This document shows, in pieces, positions 1 through 9,548 of a stretch of DNA of 64,000 nt; the stretch's first letter is position 1, and every line of letters starts with the position of its first letter. Both the position numbers and the translations under genes were made by a program. The notes beneath the pieces are model-generated. The model had not been told where the DNA came from, made no database searches, and saw nothing but the letters and a program-made list of their open reading frames with translations. The stretch is from Vibrio porteresiae DSM 19223 (GTDB lineage: Bacteria > Pseudomonadota > Gammaproteobacteria > Enterobacterales > Vibrionaceae), in NCBI RefSeq assembly GCF_024347055.1, contig NZ_AP024896.1, forward strand, positions 310,001-374,000, given 5' to 3'.

Positions 1-1112
1 AAAACGCAGCAAGTCGTCAGCTCGTGGATCGTTACTTTGCGGCTTTAGTGCAAGAGATAAAGCTAAAAGCGGCGCTGCCTTGGACTCAGGCAAGTGAATT
101 CCACGCCGTGTATGTCGGCGGCGGTACACCAACCGACTTAAGTGCCGATCAAATTCAGCAGTTAGGTGAGCTGATTCGTTCCCATTTCCCTTTGACTGGC
201 GACTGCGAAATTACCTTGGAAGGGCGCATTAACCGCTTTAGTGATGAGACCTTCTATAAGGCGTTAGCGGGTGGTTTTAACCGTTTCTCCTTTGGTGTGC
301 AAAGCTTTAATACGCAAGTGAGACGAGCGGCAAAACGCCTTGATGAACGTGAAACGGTACTGCAGCGTCTTACGGAATTGAGCTCAACCCAACTTGCCCC
401 AATCGTGATTGATCTGCTGTACGGGTTACCTCATCAAACCTTGGCAATTTTTGAACAAGATCTCCAAGATTTTATGACCACTGGCGCACATGGTATCGAT
501 TTGTATCAGCTGATGGTGGGTGGTGATGCGCCTATGCTGAATTTGGTGGAAAAAGGGCGTTTACCGGCCCCCGCAACCACGCCAGACAAAGCCAGTATGT
601 TTGCTTTAGGTGTGGAGTTTTTTGATAAGCACCATCTAAAAACCTTGAGTGTGAATCACTGGGCCACCGATAACCGAGAACGTAGCCAGTACAACAGCTT
701 AGCCAAAACGTATGCGGAAGTGCTACCAATTGGTTGTGGTGCGGGCGGCAACTTAGGTGGTTATACCTTGATGCAACATCGCCAACTGGATAAATACATG
801 GAAGCGATGGAAGCTGGGCAGACACCGATTGCCATGATGTTCAGTCAGCATCCACTTGAGCCTATGTTTGCCACGCTCAAATCTGGGTTTGATGCCGGGG
901 TGCTGCGTCGCGCCGATTACCAGTCGCTCGATTTAGAAGATGCGTTTGATTATTTGGCTCCGCTCTTTCATCGTTGGCAAGATCTCGGGTTAGTCACCAT
1001 TGAACCCAACTATATTGTGGCGACATTAGCCGGACGTTTTTGGTCTGTGACATTAGCACAGGCGTGTATTGAAGTGCTGTCTCACCAGACAGCAAAGTTG
1101 AAAATCGCATAA
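1..1112 (+). CDS. hutW: HutW, radical SAM heme-utilization protein (5' end missing)
   Basis: This is the C-terminal part of the anaerobic heme-utilization radical SAM enzyme HutW (ChuW family), which in relatives opens the heme ring to release iron. The reading frame is open to the left edge of the window, so the true start and the CxxxCxxC iron-sulfur motif lie outside. What remains resembles the coproporphyrinogen dehydrogenase-like fold: a YVGGGTPTDL segment near the left edge, then an RFSFGVQSF segment, both typical of HemN/HutW proteins. It is 18 bases upstream of hutX and is followed by hutZ, the usual hutWXZ order in Vibrio, which supports the assignment more strongly than the sequence alone. 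A GTG at 24 is in frame but is only an internal valine. Fur control would act upstream of the window. Confidence 0.9.
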   Translation, partial: NAASRQLVDRYFAALVQEIKLKAALPWTQASEFHAVYVGGGTPTDLSADQIQQLGELIRSHFPLTGDCEITLEGRINRFSDETFYKALAGGFNRFSFGVQSFNTQVRRAAKRLDERETVLQRLTELSSTQLAPIVIDLLYGLPHQTLAIFEQDLQDFMTTGAHGIDLYQLMVGGDAPMLNLVEKGRLPAPATTPDKASMFALGVEFFDKHHLKTLSVNHWATDNRERSQYNSLAKTYAEVLPIGCGAGGNLGGYTLMQHRQLDKYMEAMEAGQTPIAMMFSQHPLEPMFATLKSGFDAGVLRRADYQSLDLEDAFDYLAPLFHRWQDLGLVTIEPNYIVATLAGRFWSVTLAQACIEVLSHQTAKLKIA

Positions 1113-1130
1113 TCCTAAAAGGGGATAACC

Positions 1131-1646
1131 ATGCAAGTATTAAGGCAAAAAATCACCCAACTGATGGCTGATGAGCCCAACCTGCTGCCTGGAGACATGG
1201 CTAATCGCCTTGGGGTCAGTGAATTTGATATCGTGTGTGCTTTCCCACATGAAATGGCATCGGTTATGCCGGGTAAGGAAGCTCAATCCTTACTGGAAGC
1301 GATTGCTCAGTGGGGGCCGGTAACGGTGATTGTCCACTCCGGTGGCTCGATTTTTGAAGTAAAAGCGCCTTTACCACTCGGGAAGTTTGCCCGTGGTTAC
1401 TACAATTTGATGGGCGAGGAAGGTCAACTTCACGGCCATTTGAAATTGGATGCAATTGCTTATATCGCTTTGTTAAGTCGCCCATTTATGGGAAAAGAGA
1501 GCCACTATTTTGGGTTCTTCTCCGAACATGGCGATTCCATTTTTAAAATCTATCTTGGTCGTGATGAGCAGCGTCGTCTGTTTCCAGAGCAAGTAGAAAA
1601 ATTTATTCAATTAAAACAACAATATCAGTCATTAGATGAGGAATAG
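1131..1646 (+). CDS. hutX: HutX, cytosolic heme carrier
   Basis: A 171-residue protein of the HutX/HugX family, the intracellular heme-binding partner that in V. cholerae hands heme to HutZ. Identification rests on length, on the family-like stretches around VHSGGSIFEVKAPLP and ARGYYNLMGEEGQLHGHL, and on its place between hutW and hutZ. No signal peptide or membrane segment is visible, fitting a cytosolic role. An AAGGGGAT Shine-Dalgarno sits about seven bases before the ATG. Three bases separate its stop from the hutZ start, so the two are probably translationally coupled. Confidence 0.93.
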   Translation: MQVLRQKITQLMADEPNLLPGDMANRLGVSEFDIVCAFPHEMASVMPGKEAQSLLEAIAQWGPVTVIVHSGGSIFEVKAPLPLGKFARGYYNLMGEEGQLHGHLKLDAIAYIALLSRPFMGKESHYFGFFSEHGDSIFKIYLGRDEQRRLFPEQVEKFIQLKQQYQSLDEE

Positions 1647-1649
1647 TGT

Positions 1650-2183
1650 ATGGATCCAAAAGTAAAGCAGGAGCGCTTACAAAGCCGCTTAGAGCCGGAG
1701 ATTCAAGCCTTTCGCCAAGAGCGACGCACCCTGCAATTAGCCACAGTGGATGAACAAGGGCGACCTAACGTCAGCTACGCGCCGTTTGTGCAAAATCAAC
1801 ATGGCTACTTTGTCCTGATTTCTCATATTGCTAAACATGCACGTAACTTGGATGTGAATCCGAATGTGTCACTGATGATGATTGAAGATGAAGCGGAAGC
1901 GGCGCAGATTTACGCGCGTAAACGTCTGACCTTCGATGCAACTGCCAAGGCAGTTGAACGTGAAACCGAGCTTTGGACACAAGTGATTGGACAGATGCAA
2001 GCACGCTTTGGCGATATCATCGACAATCTTTCTCAGCTGCAAGATTTTACCTTATATCAGTTGACCGTAACCCAAGGTTTGTACGTGAAGGGATTTGGCC
2101 AAGCGTATCAAGTCTCTGGCGACGATATGGTCGACATGGTTCATCTTGACCAAGGTCACCAACCTCTCTCCAACGCTTCTTAA
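1650..2183 (+). CDS. hutZ: HutZ, heme-degrading protein of the PNPOx-like fold
   Basis: A 177-residue cytosolic protein of the pyridoxamine-phosphate-oxidase-like fold that degrades heme in Vibrio. His170, the proximal heme ligand reported for V. cholerae HutZ, and Asp132, reported to hydrogen-bond to it across the dimer, are both at the same numbers here, so the protein should be active. The N-terminal LQLATVDEQGRPNVSYAPF stretch is the typical start of this fold. It is the last gene of the hut operon; a hairpin follows at 2198-2230. A pyridoxamine oxidase role is unlikely given the context and the conserved heme residues. Confidence 0.94.
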   Translation: MDPKVKQERLQSRLEPEIQAFRQERRTLQLATVDEQGRPNVSYAPFVQNQHGYFVLISHIAKHARNLDVNPNVSLMMIEDEAEAAQIYARKRLTFDATAKAVERETELWTQVIGQMQARFGDIIDNLSQLQDFTLYQLTVTQGLYVKGFGQAYQVSGDDMVDMVHLDQGHQPLSNAS

Positions 2184-2197
2184 TTGCCTAAATAACT

Positions 2198-2230
2198 TAA
2201 GTCTCTCATTGCCTGAAAATGGGAGACTTA
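2198..2230 (+). terminator. Putative terminator after hutZ
   Basis: An eight-base-pair stem (2198-2205 with 2223-2230) begins 15 bases after the hutZ stop. The T-run after it is short and interrupted, so termination could be partial. Confidence 0.6.
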
Positions 2231-2465
2231 TCATTTTGTAAATACTTGCCTTCCTTTAGTGGTAAAACCCACCATCCTGTCTACGCTAAAAGTAACTCTC
2301 AATAGTTTAGTCATTAGCACTGTGCACCTATGTTGCTAACGGCTGATGTTGCAGATGTGCAAAACACAAACAACGAATAACACTTTGCATTTGGCTTGGT
2401 TGTACATCTATTCGTTTTCTTCTCGGTTGAAGAAGACATTTTTCATGTATTTAAAGGACGATAAC

Positions 2466-4091
2466 ATGCTAAAAATGCTGACTATTCGAGCACAAATTGG
2501 TTTTGCCATTTTGTTGCTTACTCTCTTCTTACTGTGTGTGAGCGTACTCAACTACATGGCGGTTAAGAGCTTAGATAGCACCATTGGTCTGTTTGCTAAC
2601 CGCTTGATGATCGCACAAAGCGCCGTTATTAACGCAGACCGCGATTTATACCAAGCGCTTAAAGGTCAACAAGATGCCATTATCTATAAGCAAGAGGTGT
2701 TGAGTAAGGCGCAAGCTTCTTTTGATGAAAACGAGCAGCAAGCTTATGACCGGATGCATAAGTTCTTAAAGCTGTTGGATCAATACCCAGAGATTACTGG
2801 CCAGTTCCAAGGTTTCGATAACACGTTTAATGAGTGGAAAAATGAAGCAAAGCAGATTTTTACGCTAGTGCAAAGCGGTGATGAAAGTAAGCTGAACAGT
2901 GCGTTTTCTATTTCAGAAAAGCACTTTGGATCGCTGCGCGAAGAATATAACAAAGCGGGTGAGTTACTCGAAGCGAAGGCGGCTGATATCCATGCTCAAG
3001 CCGCCAAGTTAGCTCTAGCGCGTGAACGCTGGACGATGATCATTTCCGTCCTTTCCATCGTGATTGGTTTTGTGTTGTTGTTTGTGATTCCTAATTCGAT
3101 TGTGAAATCTATTGCGACCATTCGCCAAGTGGTGGATAACATAGCAAAAGGCAAAGGGGACTTAGTGAGCCGTCTACCGGTAGCCTCTAATAACGAATTG
3201 GGACAGCTCAGCCAAAGTATGAATCAGCTACTTGATCAATTGCAAAAGCTGATTAGCGGTGTACTTAGTGATGTGCAAACGCTCAATCGTGATAGCCAAT
3301 CTTTGCAAACGGTGTCGGAGCAGACTCAGAAGATCAGTGAGCGTCAGCAAAATCATCTGTCGAAAGTGTTTTCGTCTTTTGAACAAATTAACCATGCAGT
3401 GCAGGAAATTTCCTCTAACGCTCAAAACACATCGGGTAGGAGTGAAGATGCCAAACGAGCCGCTTATGAAGGGCAAAAACTGATTGATTCCAACCGCCAA
3501 CTCAACAGTCAGTTGGCAAGCAGTGTTACCTCTGCAGCAGAGCGCATCGCTTCGTTGGCTGCAGATACGGATAAAATCACGTCGGTATTGGATATCATTC
3601 GTGGCATTGCCGATCAAACCAACTTGTTGGCACTTAACGCGGCGATTGAAGCGGCGCGTGCAGGTGAACAAGGGCGTGGGTTTGCGGTGGTGGCTGATGA
3701 AGTGCGCACCTTGGCGCAACGCACACAAGCGTCTACTGAGGACATTCAAAGCATGGTGGGTGGTTTGATTGATGGCGTAAAAGAGACGCAACAAGCGATG
3801 TCCAGCGGGAGTGATTTAATGAATCAATCGGTTGCGATGACGGATAAAGTCAATGACGCCTTTAGGCACATTCAAGACCTTGTTGCTACCGTGCAGGATA
3901 TGAACCTCCAAGTGGCGACCGCAACCGAACAACAGAGTTTGGTGGTTGGCGATGTGCACGCGAGTGTGTCCGATTTGCAAGGGCTGGTGGAAGAGTCGAG
4001 ACAAGCGTCAAGTAATGTATCTGAATCTGGTAACCTTGTGACCTCGATTGCGCGTAACATGCTGTCGCGTATGAACCAGTTCAAAGTTTAA
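2466..4091 (+). CDS. Methyl-accepting chemotaxis protein (four-helix-bundle type sensor)
   Basis: A 541-residue chemoreceptor. A membrane helix (about residues 10-32) is followed by a roughly 160-residue, largely helical periplasmic region without Cache features, suggesting a four-helix-bundle sensor. A second membrane helix (about 190-210) leads into a HAMP linker (IVKSIATIRQ...), then the long cytoplasmic signalling coil with the hallmark hairpin tip DQTNLLALNAAIEAARAGEQGRGFAVVADEVR. The start at 2466 is preferred because AAAGGA lies seven bases upstream; the frame is open to an earlier start at 2346, but that would put 40 residues before the membrane helix. I see no C-terminal CheR-tethering pentapeptide. 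The ligand is unknown. It lies directly after the hut operon, as I recall for an MCP in V. cholerae. Confidence 0.93.
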   Translation: MLKMLTIRAQIGFAILLLTLFLLCVSVLNYMAVKSLDSTIGLFANRLMIAQSAVINADRDLYQALKGQQDAIIYKQEVLSKAQASFDENEQQAYDRMHKFLKLLDQYPEITGQFQGFDNTFNEWKNEAKQIFTLVQSGDESKLNSAFSISEKHFGSLREEYNKAGELLEAKAADIHAQAAKLALARERWTMIISVLSIVIGFVLLFVIPNSIVKSIATIRQVVDNIAKGKGDLVSRLPVASNNELGQLSQSMNQLLDQLQKLISGVLSDVQTLNRDSQSLQTVSEQTQKISERQQNHLSKVFSSFEQINHAVQEISSNAQNTSGRSEDAKRAAYEGQKLIDSNRQLNSQLASSVTSAAERIASLAADTDKITSVLDIIRGIADQTNLLALNAAIEAARAGEQGRGFAVVADEVRTLAQRTQASTEDIQSMVGGLIDGVKETQQAMSSGSDLMNQSVAMTDKVNDAFRHIQDLVATVQDMNLQVATATEQQSLVVGDVHASVSDLQGLVEESRQASSNVSESGNLVTSIARNMLSRMNQFKV

Positions 4092-4110
4092 CGAGTTTAG
4101 CCGACAAAAA

Positions 4111-4131
4111 AGCTCACCTAAATGGTGAGCT
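4111..4131 (+). terminator. Bidirectional terminator between convergent MCP genes
   Basis: Perfect stem AGCTCACC / GGTGAGCT with a five-base loop, an A-run on its left and a T-run on its right. It can serve the MCP ending at 4091 and the convergent MCP ending at 4177. Confidence 0.9.
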
Positions 4132-4176
4132 TTTTTATTACCCTAGGAGCGGGTAAAGATTTTCCATTTAACTGAA

Positions 4177-6213
4177 TTAATGGAAGAAATCGATCTGTGA
4201 CTTCAACGTGGTCGCTTGCTGGGTTAACGCTAATGCACTGTCGTTAGTTTGGGCGCTGAGTTCACGCGTTTCAGCGTTCAATTCACTGATCTGGGCAGCG
4301 CTTGATGCCACTTCTTGAGTCACTTGCGCTTGCTCTTCTGCGGTTGCGGCAATGGCATCAGATTGACACGCGATGTCACGTACTTGCCCGGCAATCGTTT
4401 CTAGTGAGCTCCCCGCTTCGTGCGCACGTTCAAGCACTCGGTTGGCATTGGTTTGGCTTTGATGCATTAACTCAACGGCATTTTTGGTTGAACCTTTGAG
4501 TTTTTCGATGATCGCCACCACATCTTTTACCGACACCTGAGTTCGATGCGCCAGAGTACGTACTTCATCGGCCACCACAGCAAAGCCGCGCCCTTGTTCC
4601 CCGGCTCGCGCTGCTTCAATCGCTGCGTTTAGTGCCAGTAAGTTAGTCTGTTCGGCGATCTCATCGATCATCTTAGTGACGGTTTGAATACTTGCGCTAT
4701 CACTACTCACTTGCTCAATCGCCGAGGCAGATTGATCCAACTGTTCATTAAGTTTTGCCACATCCACACACACTTCTTCAACCATGCTTAGGCCCGATTG
4801 AGTGCTGCTGTCTGCTTCACGAACGTTCTCAGCAATACGCTCAACTTGCTGGGCGACGGCTTGAGCAGATGTTGCCATCTCTTCAATGGCTGTCGCCACT
4901 TGGTCAATTTGTGTTTGCTGCTGATCGGATTGACGTAGACTACCATTGGCATCGTTCATGACGCTTTGCGAACGATTTTGTACTTCGTCGCTTGTCTTTT
5001 GAATATCCGCGACTAAGTGGCGCAAACGACTTGCCATCCCAGCAACGTTATTGGTTAAACGCACCATTTCGTTAGCGGAATTTGCGTCACCTTGTTCAAT
5101 CTCCATGCTCACTTCGCCATTACCTAAGCGTTCCATATAGCCTGCCGCTGCGGTCAGTGGTTTTAACGTACGAGCAATAAACAGTGAGATGAGTACTAAG
5201 GTGATCCCACCAACGACGACTGACGCGATGATGATCTGAGTGAGCAAGGCACGAGTCTCTTCAGTGACTTCATGAACGAAGGTTCCGCCTAATAGCTTCC
5301 AGTTCCAACCTGGTACGGTTGCGAACACTAAATATTTGTCGCCACGCACATTGTTGTAAACATACGGGAAAACAATCGTGCCATTGTCTTTGGTAAAAAC
5401 CTGTTTAAATGGCGTATTGCCATTCGCATCTTGTACATCAATGATGGAGGGATCTTTCTCTGTGTATTGCGGGTGCAATAGATAGTGCCCCAAATTCTCT
5501 GCGCGGTTATCTACCACAATGGAGTAACCCGTTTTACCCCAAGTCACATTGCGCAACGCATTAAAGGTATCTTGCGCTGCTTTTTCTACCGGCACGCCCA
5601 CAAATGAAATGGCGATGATATTGCCAGAGGCATCTTTTACGGGTGAGTAGTAGGTAATATAACGGATGCCAAATAGAGAAACGGCAGCGTAATATGGCTG
5701 ACCTTGCATCAATTTTTGATAGCCCGGATGATCTGTTCCTAGCATGGTACCAACGGCGCGCTGTCCATCATTGCGTTTGAGTGATGTGGTCACACGCAGC
5801 CAGTCATTACCGACAGGGGCAAACAGGGTCGCCACTGCACCAGTATCATGAGTAAAACGATCAACGACGGCATAATCACCGATTACACTTTGACCATCCA
5901 CCGTGATGTCGCGTAACGAATGCCCCATGAAATCCACGCTATCATGGGTGCGAGAGAGTCCATTCAAGTAACCATTTTGGAATGTTGATTCGAGAGTGCG
6001 GCTAGTCGACAGGTAAGCATCAAACTGGCTAGCGATACTTTTGGCCAGTGCTTCTACGCGAGACTGCTGTTCATTTAGCGTCGACTCTAATAATACCGAT
6101 GAAGCATTGCGATACACCATGGTCGCAATAGCAGCAAAGGCGACGAATAGACAAATCGTCATGATGAGACGGAGCTGAAAACCGACACTTTTGTTTTTGT
6201 ATAAAAGAATCAT
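4177..6213 (-). CDS. Methyl-accepting chemotaxis protein with Cache sensor
   Basis: A 678-residue chemoreceptor. A membrane helix near residues 14-35 precedes a large periplasmic region of about 300 residues that looks like a Cache_3/Cache_2 type sensor (stretches such as GTMLGTDHPGYQKLMQG and YYSPVKDASGNIIAISFVGVP). A second membrane helix (LLTQIIIASVVVGGITLVL), HAMP and the MCP signalling domain follow, with the conserved NLLALNAAIEAARAGEQGRG tip. The ATG at 6213 is chosen because AGGAAC sits six bases upstream; an in-frame start at 6288 would add 25 residues with no better ribosome site. Cache receptors of this shape usually sense small organic acids or amino acids, but the ligand cannot be read from the sequence. 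Confidence 0.93.
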   Translation of the reverse strand: MILLYKNKSVGFQLRLIMTICLFVAFAAIATMVYRNASSVLLESTLNEQQSRVEALAKSIASQFDAYLSTSRTLESTFQNGYLNGLSRTHDSVDFMGHSLRDITVDGQSVIGDYAVVDRFTHDTGAVATLFAPVGNDWLRVTTSLKRNDGQRAVGTMLGTDHPGYQKLMQGQPYYAAVSLFGIRYITYYSPVKDASGNIIAISFVGVPVEKAAQDTFNALRNVTWGKTGYSIVVDNRAENLGHYLLHPQYTEKDPSIIDVQDANGNTPFKQVFTKDNGTIVFPYVYNNVRGDKYLVFATVPGWNWKLLGGTFVHEVTEETRALLTQIIIASVVVGGITLVLISLFIARTLKPLTAAAGYMERLGNGEVSMEIEQGDANSANEMVRLTNNVAGMASRLRHLVADIQKTSDEVQNRSQSVMNDANGSLRQSDQQQTQIDQVATAIEEMATSAQAVAQQVERIAENVREADSSTQSGLSMVEEVCVDVAKLNEQLDQSASAIEQVSSDSASIQTVTKMIDEIAEQTNLLALNAAIEAARAGEQGRGFAVVADEVRTLAHRTQVSVKDVVAIIEKLKGSTKNAVELMHQSQTNANRVLERAHEAGSSLETIAGQVRDIACQSDAIAATAEEQAQVTQEVASSAAQISELNAETRELSAQTNDSALALTQQATTLKSQIDFFH

Positions 6214-6631
6214 GTTTGTTCCTAAAGTTTGGCTCATTGGATTACTATTAGTATGCCGATGGAAACTACATGAAACCGAACGTCTCAACTTTGATTTTGA
6301 TTAATATTGTTTACGTTAATTAACGTAACTCATGAGATATTCACGTCCAAACTAACTTTTTTATCTTTTATTAACTTTGTATTAGTGATTTCTATCACGT
6401 TGATATCAGCTATGTCCCATATAAATCAATGAGAAATGTGAATAGTGCATTCATAATATGTCTACATCACTTGTTTCATATGATCGGGTACAGCGAATAG
6501 GTTGAGTGAAAGTGAGATATTTGTCGTTATTTTGTTAAGCAATTTGAAAAATTTGCATTATTTAAACTAATCCTTTAGTGGTGGCTTGAACGATAAAAAA
6601 CGCGCCAAGAGGCACTTTTGCATGAGCTGAT

Positions 6632-6647
6632 TGTGATAAACATCAGA
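6632..6647 (+). promoter_or_regulatory. Putative CRP site upstream of garD
   Basis: TGTGA-TAAACA-TCAGA differs from the CRP consensus TGTGA-N6-TCACA by one base. It lies about 90 bases before the garD start, where catabolite activation of a diacid pathway would be expected. Confidence 0.5.
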
Positions 6648-6651
6648 GCGA

Positions 6652-6667
6652 TTGTGAAACTGCACAA
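6652..6667 (+). promoter_or_regulatory. Palindrome TTGTG-N6-CACAA upstream of garD
   Basis: A perfect five-base inverted repeat with a six-base spacer, 70 bases before the garD start. Its spacing is wrong for CRP. A binding site for the convergently encoded CdaR is a reasonable guess, not shown by the sequence. Confidence 0.4.
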
Positions 6668-6736
6668 ATTGCGAGGCAAAATTAGCGGTTTTTTTGAGCG
6701 TTTCGCTGATGCGAGTGCTCAAGTGGGAGGAGTATT

Positions 6737-8320
6737 TTGGATCTATCCAATAACGAGAACTCTACTCCCATGAAAACAACGATACCGAGATACATCAAAG
6801 TCCATCCGGATGATAATGTGGCGATTATCGTCAATGATGGCGGATTGCCGGCGGGGACACTCTTATATGAAGGGTTAGTTCTAGCCGAAGAGATTCCTGA
6901 AGGGCATAAAGTCGCGCTCAAACCGATTGCCAATGGTGAAGCCATTGTGCGCTATGGCGAGGTGATCGGCTATGCGAATAAAGAGATACCGCAAGGAGGC
7001 TGGATTAGCCAATTTGTGGTGGATATGCCTCAAGCGCCCGCGCTCGATGACATTCCGATTGCGACACGCATTCCTGAACCCTTACCAGCCATGACCGATT
7101 ACACCTTTATGGGGTATCGCAATCCTGATGGCAGCGCTGGTACTAAGAACTTATTAGGCATTACGACCAGTGTCCATTGCGTCGCTGGCGTAGTCGACTA
7201 TATGGTTGACATGATCAAGCGTGAATTGCTGCCACGTTACCCTAATGTGGATGGCGTGGTCGGGCTCAACCACCTTTACGGCTGTGGTGTCGCCATTAAT
7301 GCACCCGCCTCCGTTGTCCCTATCCGTACTATTCATAACTTAGCGCTTAACCCTAATTTCGGTGGGGAAGTGATGGTGATTGGTTTAGGCTGCGAAAAAC
7401 TTCAACCGGAGAAATTGCTGCAAGGCACAGGACGTGAGCAACCGATCAGCTTAGAAGATGCCAGTATCATCTCTTTACAAAGCGAAGAGCATGTCGGCTT
7501 CCAATCGATGGTAACCGATATACTGCAAACCGCAGAAAAGCATCTACAAAAGCTGAATCAACGTCGTCGTGAGCCTTGCCCAGTGGCTGACCTCGTGGTT
7601 GGCATGCAATGTGGTGGTAGTGATGCTTTTTCGGGTGTCACCGCCAACCCATCAGTGGGTTATGCGACCGACTTGTTAGTGCGCTGCGGTGCTACCGTGA
7701 TGTTTTCCGAGGTGACGGAAGTGCGTGATGCCGTGCATTTGCTTGGCCCGCGCTGTATTGATCAGCAAGTGGGTGACCGCTTGAAAGAAGAGATGCGCTG
7801 GTATGATGATTACCTCAGTTTGGGGCAAACTGACCGACGTGAAAACCCATCGCCAGGCAACAAAAAAGGGGGCTTAGCGAATGTGGTCGAGAAAGCGTTA
7901 GGCTCGATTGCTAAATCAGGCAGCAGCGCTATCGTTGAAGTGCTTTCTCCGGGTGAACGCCCAACGCGCAAAGGTCTGATTTTCGCGGCAACGCCTGCCA
8001 GCGACTTTGTCTGTGGTACTCAGCAGCTTTCGTCTGGGATTACCATGCAAGTGTTTACTACTGGGCGTGGTACACCTTATGGCCTAGAAGTGGTGCCTGT
8101 CATTAAAGTGGCAACACGTAACTCCTTAGCGCGACGTTGGTTTGACTTAATGGACATCAATGCTGGGACTGTCGCAACGGGTGAACATACGATTGAAGAA
8201 AAAGGATGGGAAATTTTTAATACCATCTTGGATGTTGCCAGTGGCCGCAAGTCTACTTTTTCAGACCAGTGGGGCTTACATAATGCCTTAGCTGTGTTTA
8301 ACCCTGCACCAGTGACATGA
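6737..8320 (+). CDS. garD: Galactarate dehydratase GarD
   Basis: A 527-residue enzyme that dehydrates galactarate (mucate) to 5-keto-4-deoxy-glucarate. It is collinear with E. coli GarD as I remember it, with near-identical blocks such as GTKNLLGITTSVHCVAGVVDY, VVGLNHLYGCGVAINAP, GMQCGGSDAFSGVTANP and the C-terminal SDQWGLHN. The N-terminal 85 residues form the SAF domain, followed by the two UxaA-type domains. Start choice: a TTG at 6737 sits six bases after a strong GGAGG (6726-6730), whereas the ATG at 6770 has no good ribosome site; either start leaves the SAF domain intact. CdaR is encoded convergently downstream, but no garL, garR or garK is in the window, so the later steps must be encoded elsewhere. 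Confidence 0.95.
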   Translation: MDLSNNENSTPMKTTIPRYIKVHPDDNVAIIVNDGGLPAGTLLYEGLVLAEEIPEGHKVALKPIANGEAIVRYGEVIGYANKEIPQGGWISQFVVDMPQAPALDDIPIATRIPEPLPAMTDYTFMGYRNPDGSAGTKNLLGITTSVHCVAGVVDYMVDMIKRELLPRYPNVDGVVGLNHLYGCGVAINAPASVVPIRTIHNLALNPNFGGEVMVIGLGCEKLQPEKLLQGTGREQPISLEDASIISLQSEEHVGFQSMVTDILQTAEKHLQKLNQRRREPCPVADLVVGMQCGGSDAFSGVTANPSVGYATDLLVRCGATVMFSEVTEVRDAVHLLGPRCIDQQVGDRLKEEMRWYDDYLSLGQTDRRENPSPGNKKGGLANVVEKALGSIAKSGSSAIVEVLSPGERPTRKGLIFAATPASDFVCGTQQLSSGITMQVFTTGRGTPYGLEVVPVIKVATRNSLARRWFDLMDINAGTVATGEHTIEEKGWEIFNTILDVASGRKSTFSDQWGLHNALAVFNPAPVT

Positions 8321-8334
8321 TGGTCATAAAAAGG

Positions 8335-8362
8335 TTGGGCATCACCTTTCAGTGATGCCCAA
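8335..8362 (+). terminator. Bidirectional terminator between garD and cdaR
   Basis: Perfect 11-base-pair stem TTGGGCATCAC / GTGATGCCCAA with a six-base loop between the convergent genes. The T-tail on the plus side is broken by C residues. Confidence 0.75.
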
Positions 8363-8400
8363 TCATCTCTTTGTGTGTCGGCTGTTATCGGTTTGGATCT

Positions 8401-9504
8401 TTATAAAATCAAACTGAAATAGAGCCGGCAAACGTCTTTGTAGTGATGCAAATCGATATTGCAGATCTCTTCCACGCGTTTTAAGCGATAACGCAGCGTA
8501 TTGGGGTGGATGTACAGCATCTCCGATGTTTGTTTCACGTCACAATCGTTGTCAAACCAAGTCATCAAGGTATGAATTAAGGTTGGGTCAGCCAATTCCA
8601 ATTGGGAATTTTGCGCTGCCAATTTGTTTTTTTGCCACTCGTGTAAGGTGCCTTCAAACAGTGAGGGAATCTCATAGTCTTGATAGCAGTAAAAACGACA
8701 ATTAGGGGCTAAGCGCATGCCCGATTTCAATACCGCTAAGGCACTTTGAAATGCAAATGGAATCTGGTAGGGCTCTTCATAGACATGGCCTAGCGCACAA
8801 TGAAATGGCACGTGTAATTCTTGTTTTAAATGGGCCTGCAAACTTTGCCAGTCATTGACGGCTCGCGTTGGTTTTTCAGTATCAATATCGCTGGCATTAA
8901 ACAACACTATGGTGGTTTTATACGAGTTTTCTGCTTTAAGACGTTGGCGAGACCAAGTGCCAAGTACGCGATTAACCTCTTTTTGGTGCTCAGCCTCGGT
9001 GACTTCAATAATGCCAATGGCATGACGTTGAAAAATATCGACCTTAAGCTGCGCGGCCATATCAATCAGATGGTTTTGCGACGCATGGGTGTCGATACAC
9101 TCAAGGAGAAACTCCTCCCTTTTGCGCTCACTCCAGCGAGTCATTTCAACCATGGAAGTGTATTCCACCACCATCTCAGCCGACATTTTAACGAGCTCAC
9201 CAAAAGGGCGAACCTCTTTGAGTGGGCCAGAAATGCCGATCACGCCAATCGCTTCGTTGTTGAAAATAATCGGTAAGTTAACCCCGGGTTGAACGTTGGG
9301 AAATTCGGGAAGCATAGTGTCAGAGATTTCAATCGGTTTTAATTCGGTTAATGCCAACACGGCACCGCCGTGCTTTTGATACTTACGCGCCGGGTTAGTG
9401 GAGGCGATGATGATGCCAGTTTCATCCATGACATTAAGCGGATATTTAATGATCTTTTGTGCACGTTCCACGATACGTTCAGCTAGTTGCTCTCGTAATT
9501 GCAT
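8401..9504 (-). CDS. cdaR: CdaR, sugar-diacid-responsive transcriptional activator
   Basis: A 367-residue regulator matching E. coli CdaR in architecture. Residues about 1-135 form the sugar-diacid recognition domain (INVMDE-like start, PGVNLPIIFNNEAIGVIGISG). The C-terminal PucR-type helix-turn-helix is visible as TSEMLYIHPNTLRYRLKRVEEI. In E. coli CdaR activates galactarate and glucarate genes when it binds glycerate-type ligands, so it probably controls the convergent garD and possibly itself. The ATG at 9504 is preferred; a GTG six bases earlier (9510) is also possible, and neither has a strong ribosome site. Confidence 0.92.
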   Translation of the reverse strand: MQLREQLAERIVERAQKIIKYPLNVMDETGIIIASTNPARKYQKHGGAVLALTELKPIEISDTMLPEFPNVQPGVNLPIIFNNEAIGVIGISGPLKEVRPFGELVKMSAEMVVEYTSMVEMTRWSERKREEFLLECIDTHASQNHLIDMAAQLKVDIFQRHAIGIIEVTEAEHQKEVNRVLGTWSRQRLKAENSYKTTIVLFNASDIDTEKPTRAVNDWQSLQAHLKQELHVPFHCALGHVYEEPYQIPFAFQSALAVLKSGMRLAPNCRFYCYQDYEIPSLFEGTLHEWQKNKLAAQNSQLELADPTLIHTLMTWFDNDCDVKQTSEMLYIHPNTLRYRLKRVEEICNIDLHHYKDVCRLYFSLIL

Positions 9505-9548
9505 ATTCACACTTTTATCTGTCGTTATTGGTTTTTGGTGTTTTTAAA

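Larger units (their letters stand above)
6214..6736. other. Divergent intergenic region between an MCP gene and garD
   Basis: 523 bases without a convincing gene. It must carry the promoters of both flanking genes. The only clear elements are the CRP-like and TTGTG-N6-CACAA palindromes near garD, listed separately. Confidence 0.6.

Noticed and set aside
1650..2183. Reading hutZ as a pyridoxamine 5'-phosphate oxidase
   Set aside because: The fold is shared, but the heme residues Asp132 and His170 and the hutW-hutX context identify HutZ.
3228..3794. Long open frame on the minus strand inside the first MCP
   Set aside because: It is antisense to the conserved MCP signalling domain, has no ribosome site and encodes no recognisable protein; it is a by-product of codon bias.
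8830..9276. 148-codon plus-strand frame inside cdaR
   Set aside because: Antisense to a well-supported regulator, with no ribosome site or known domain.
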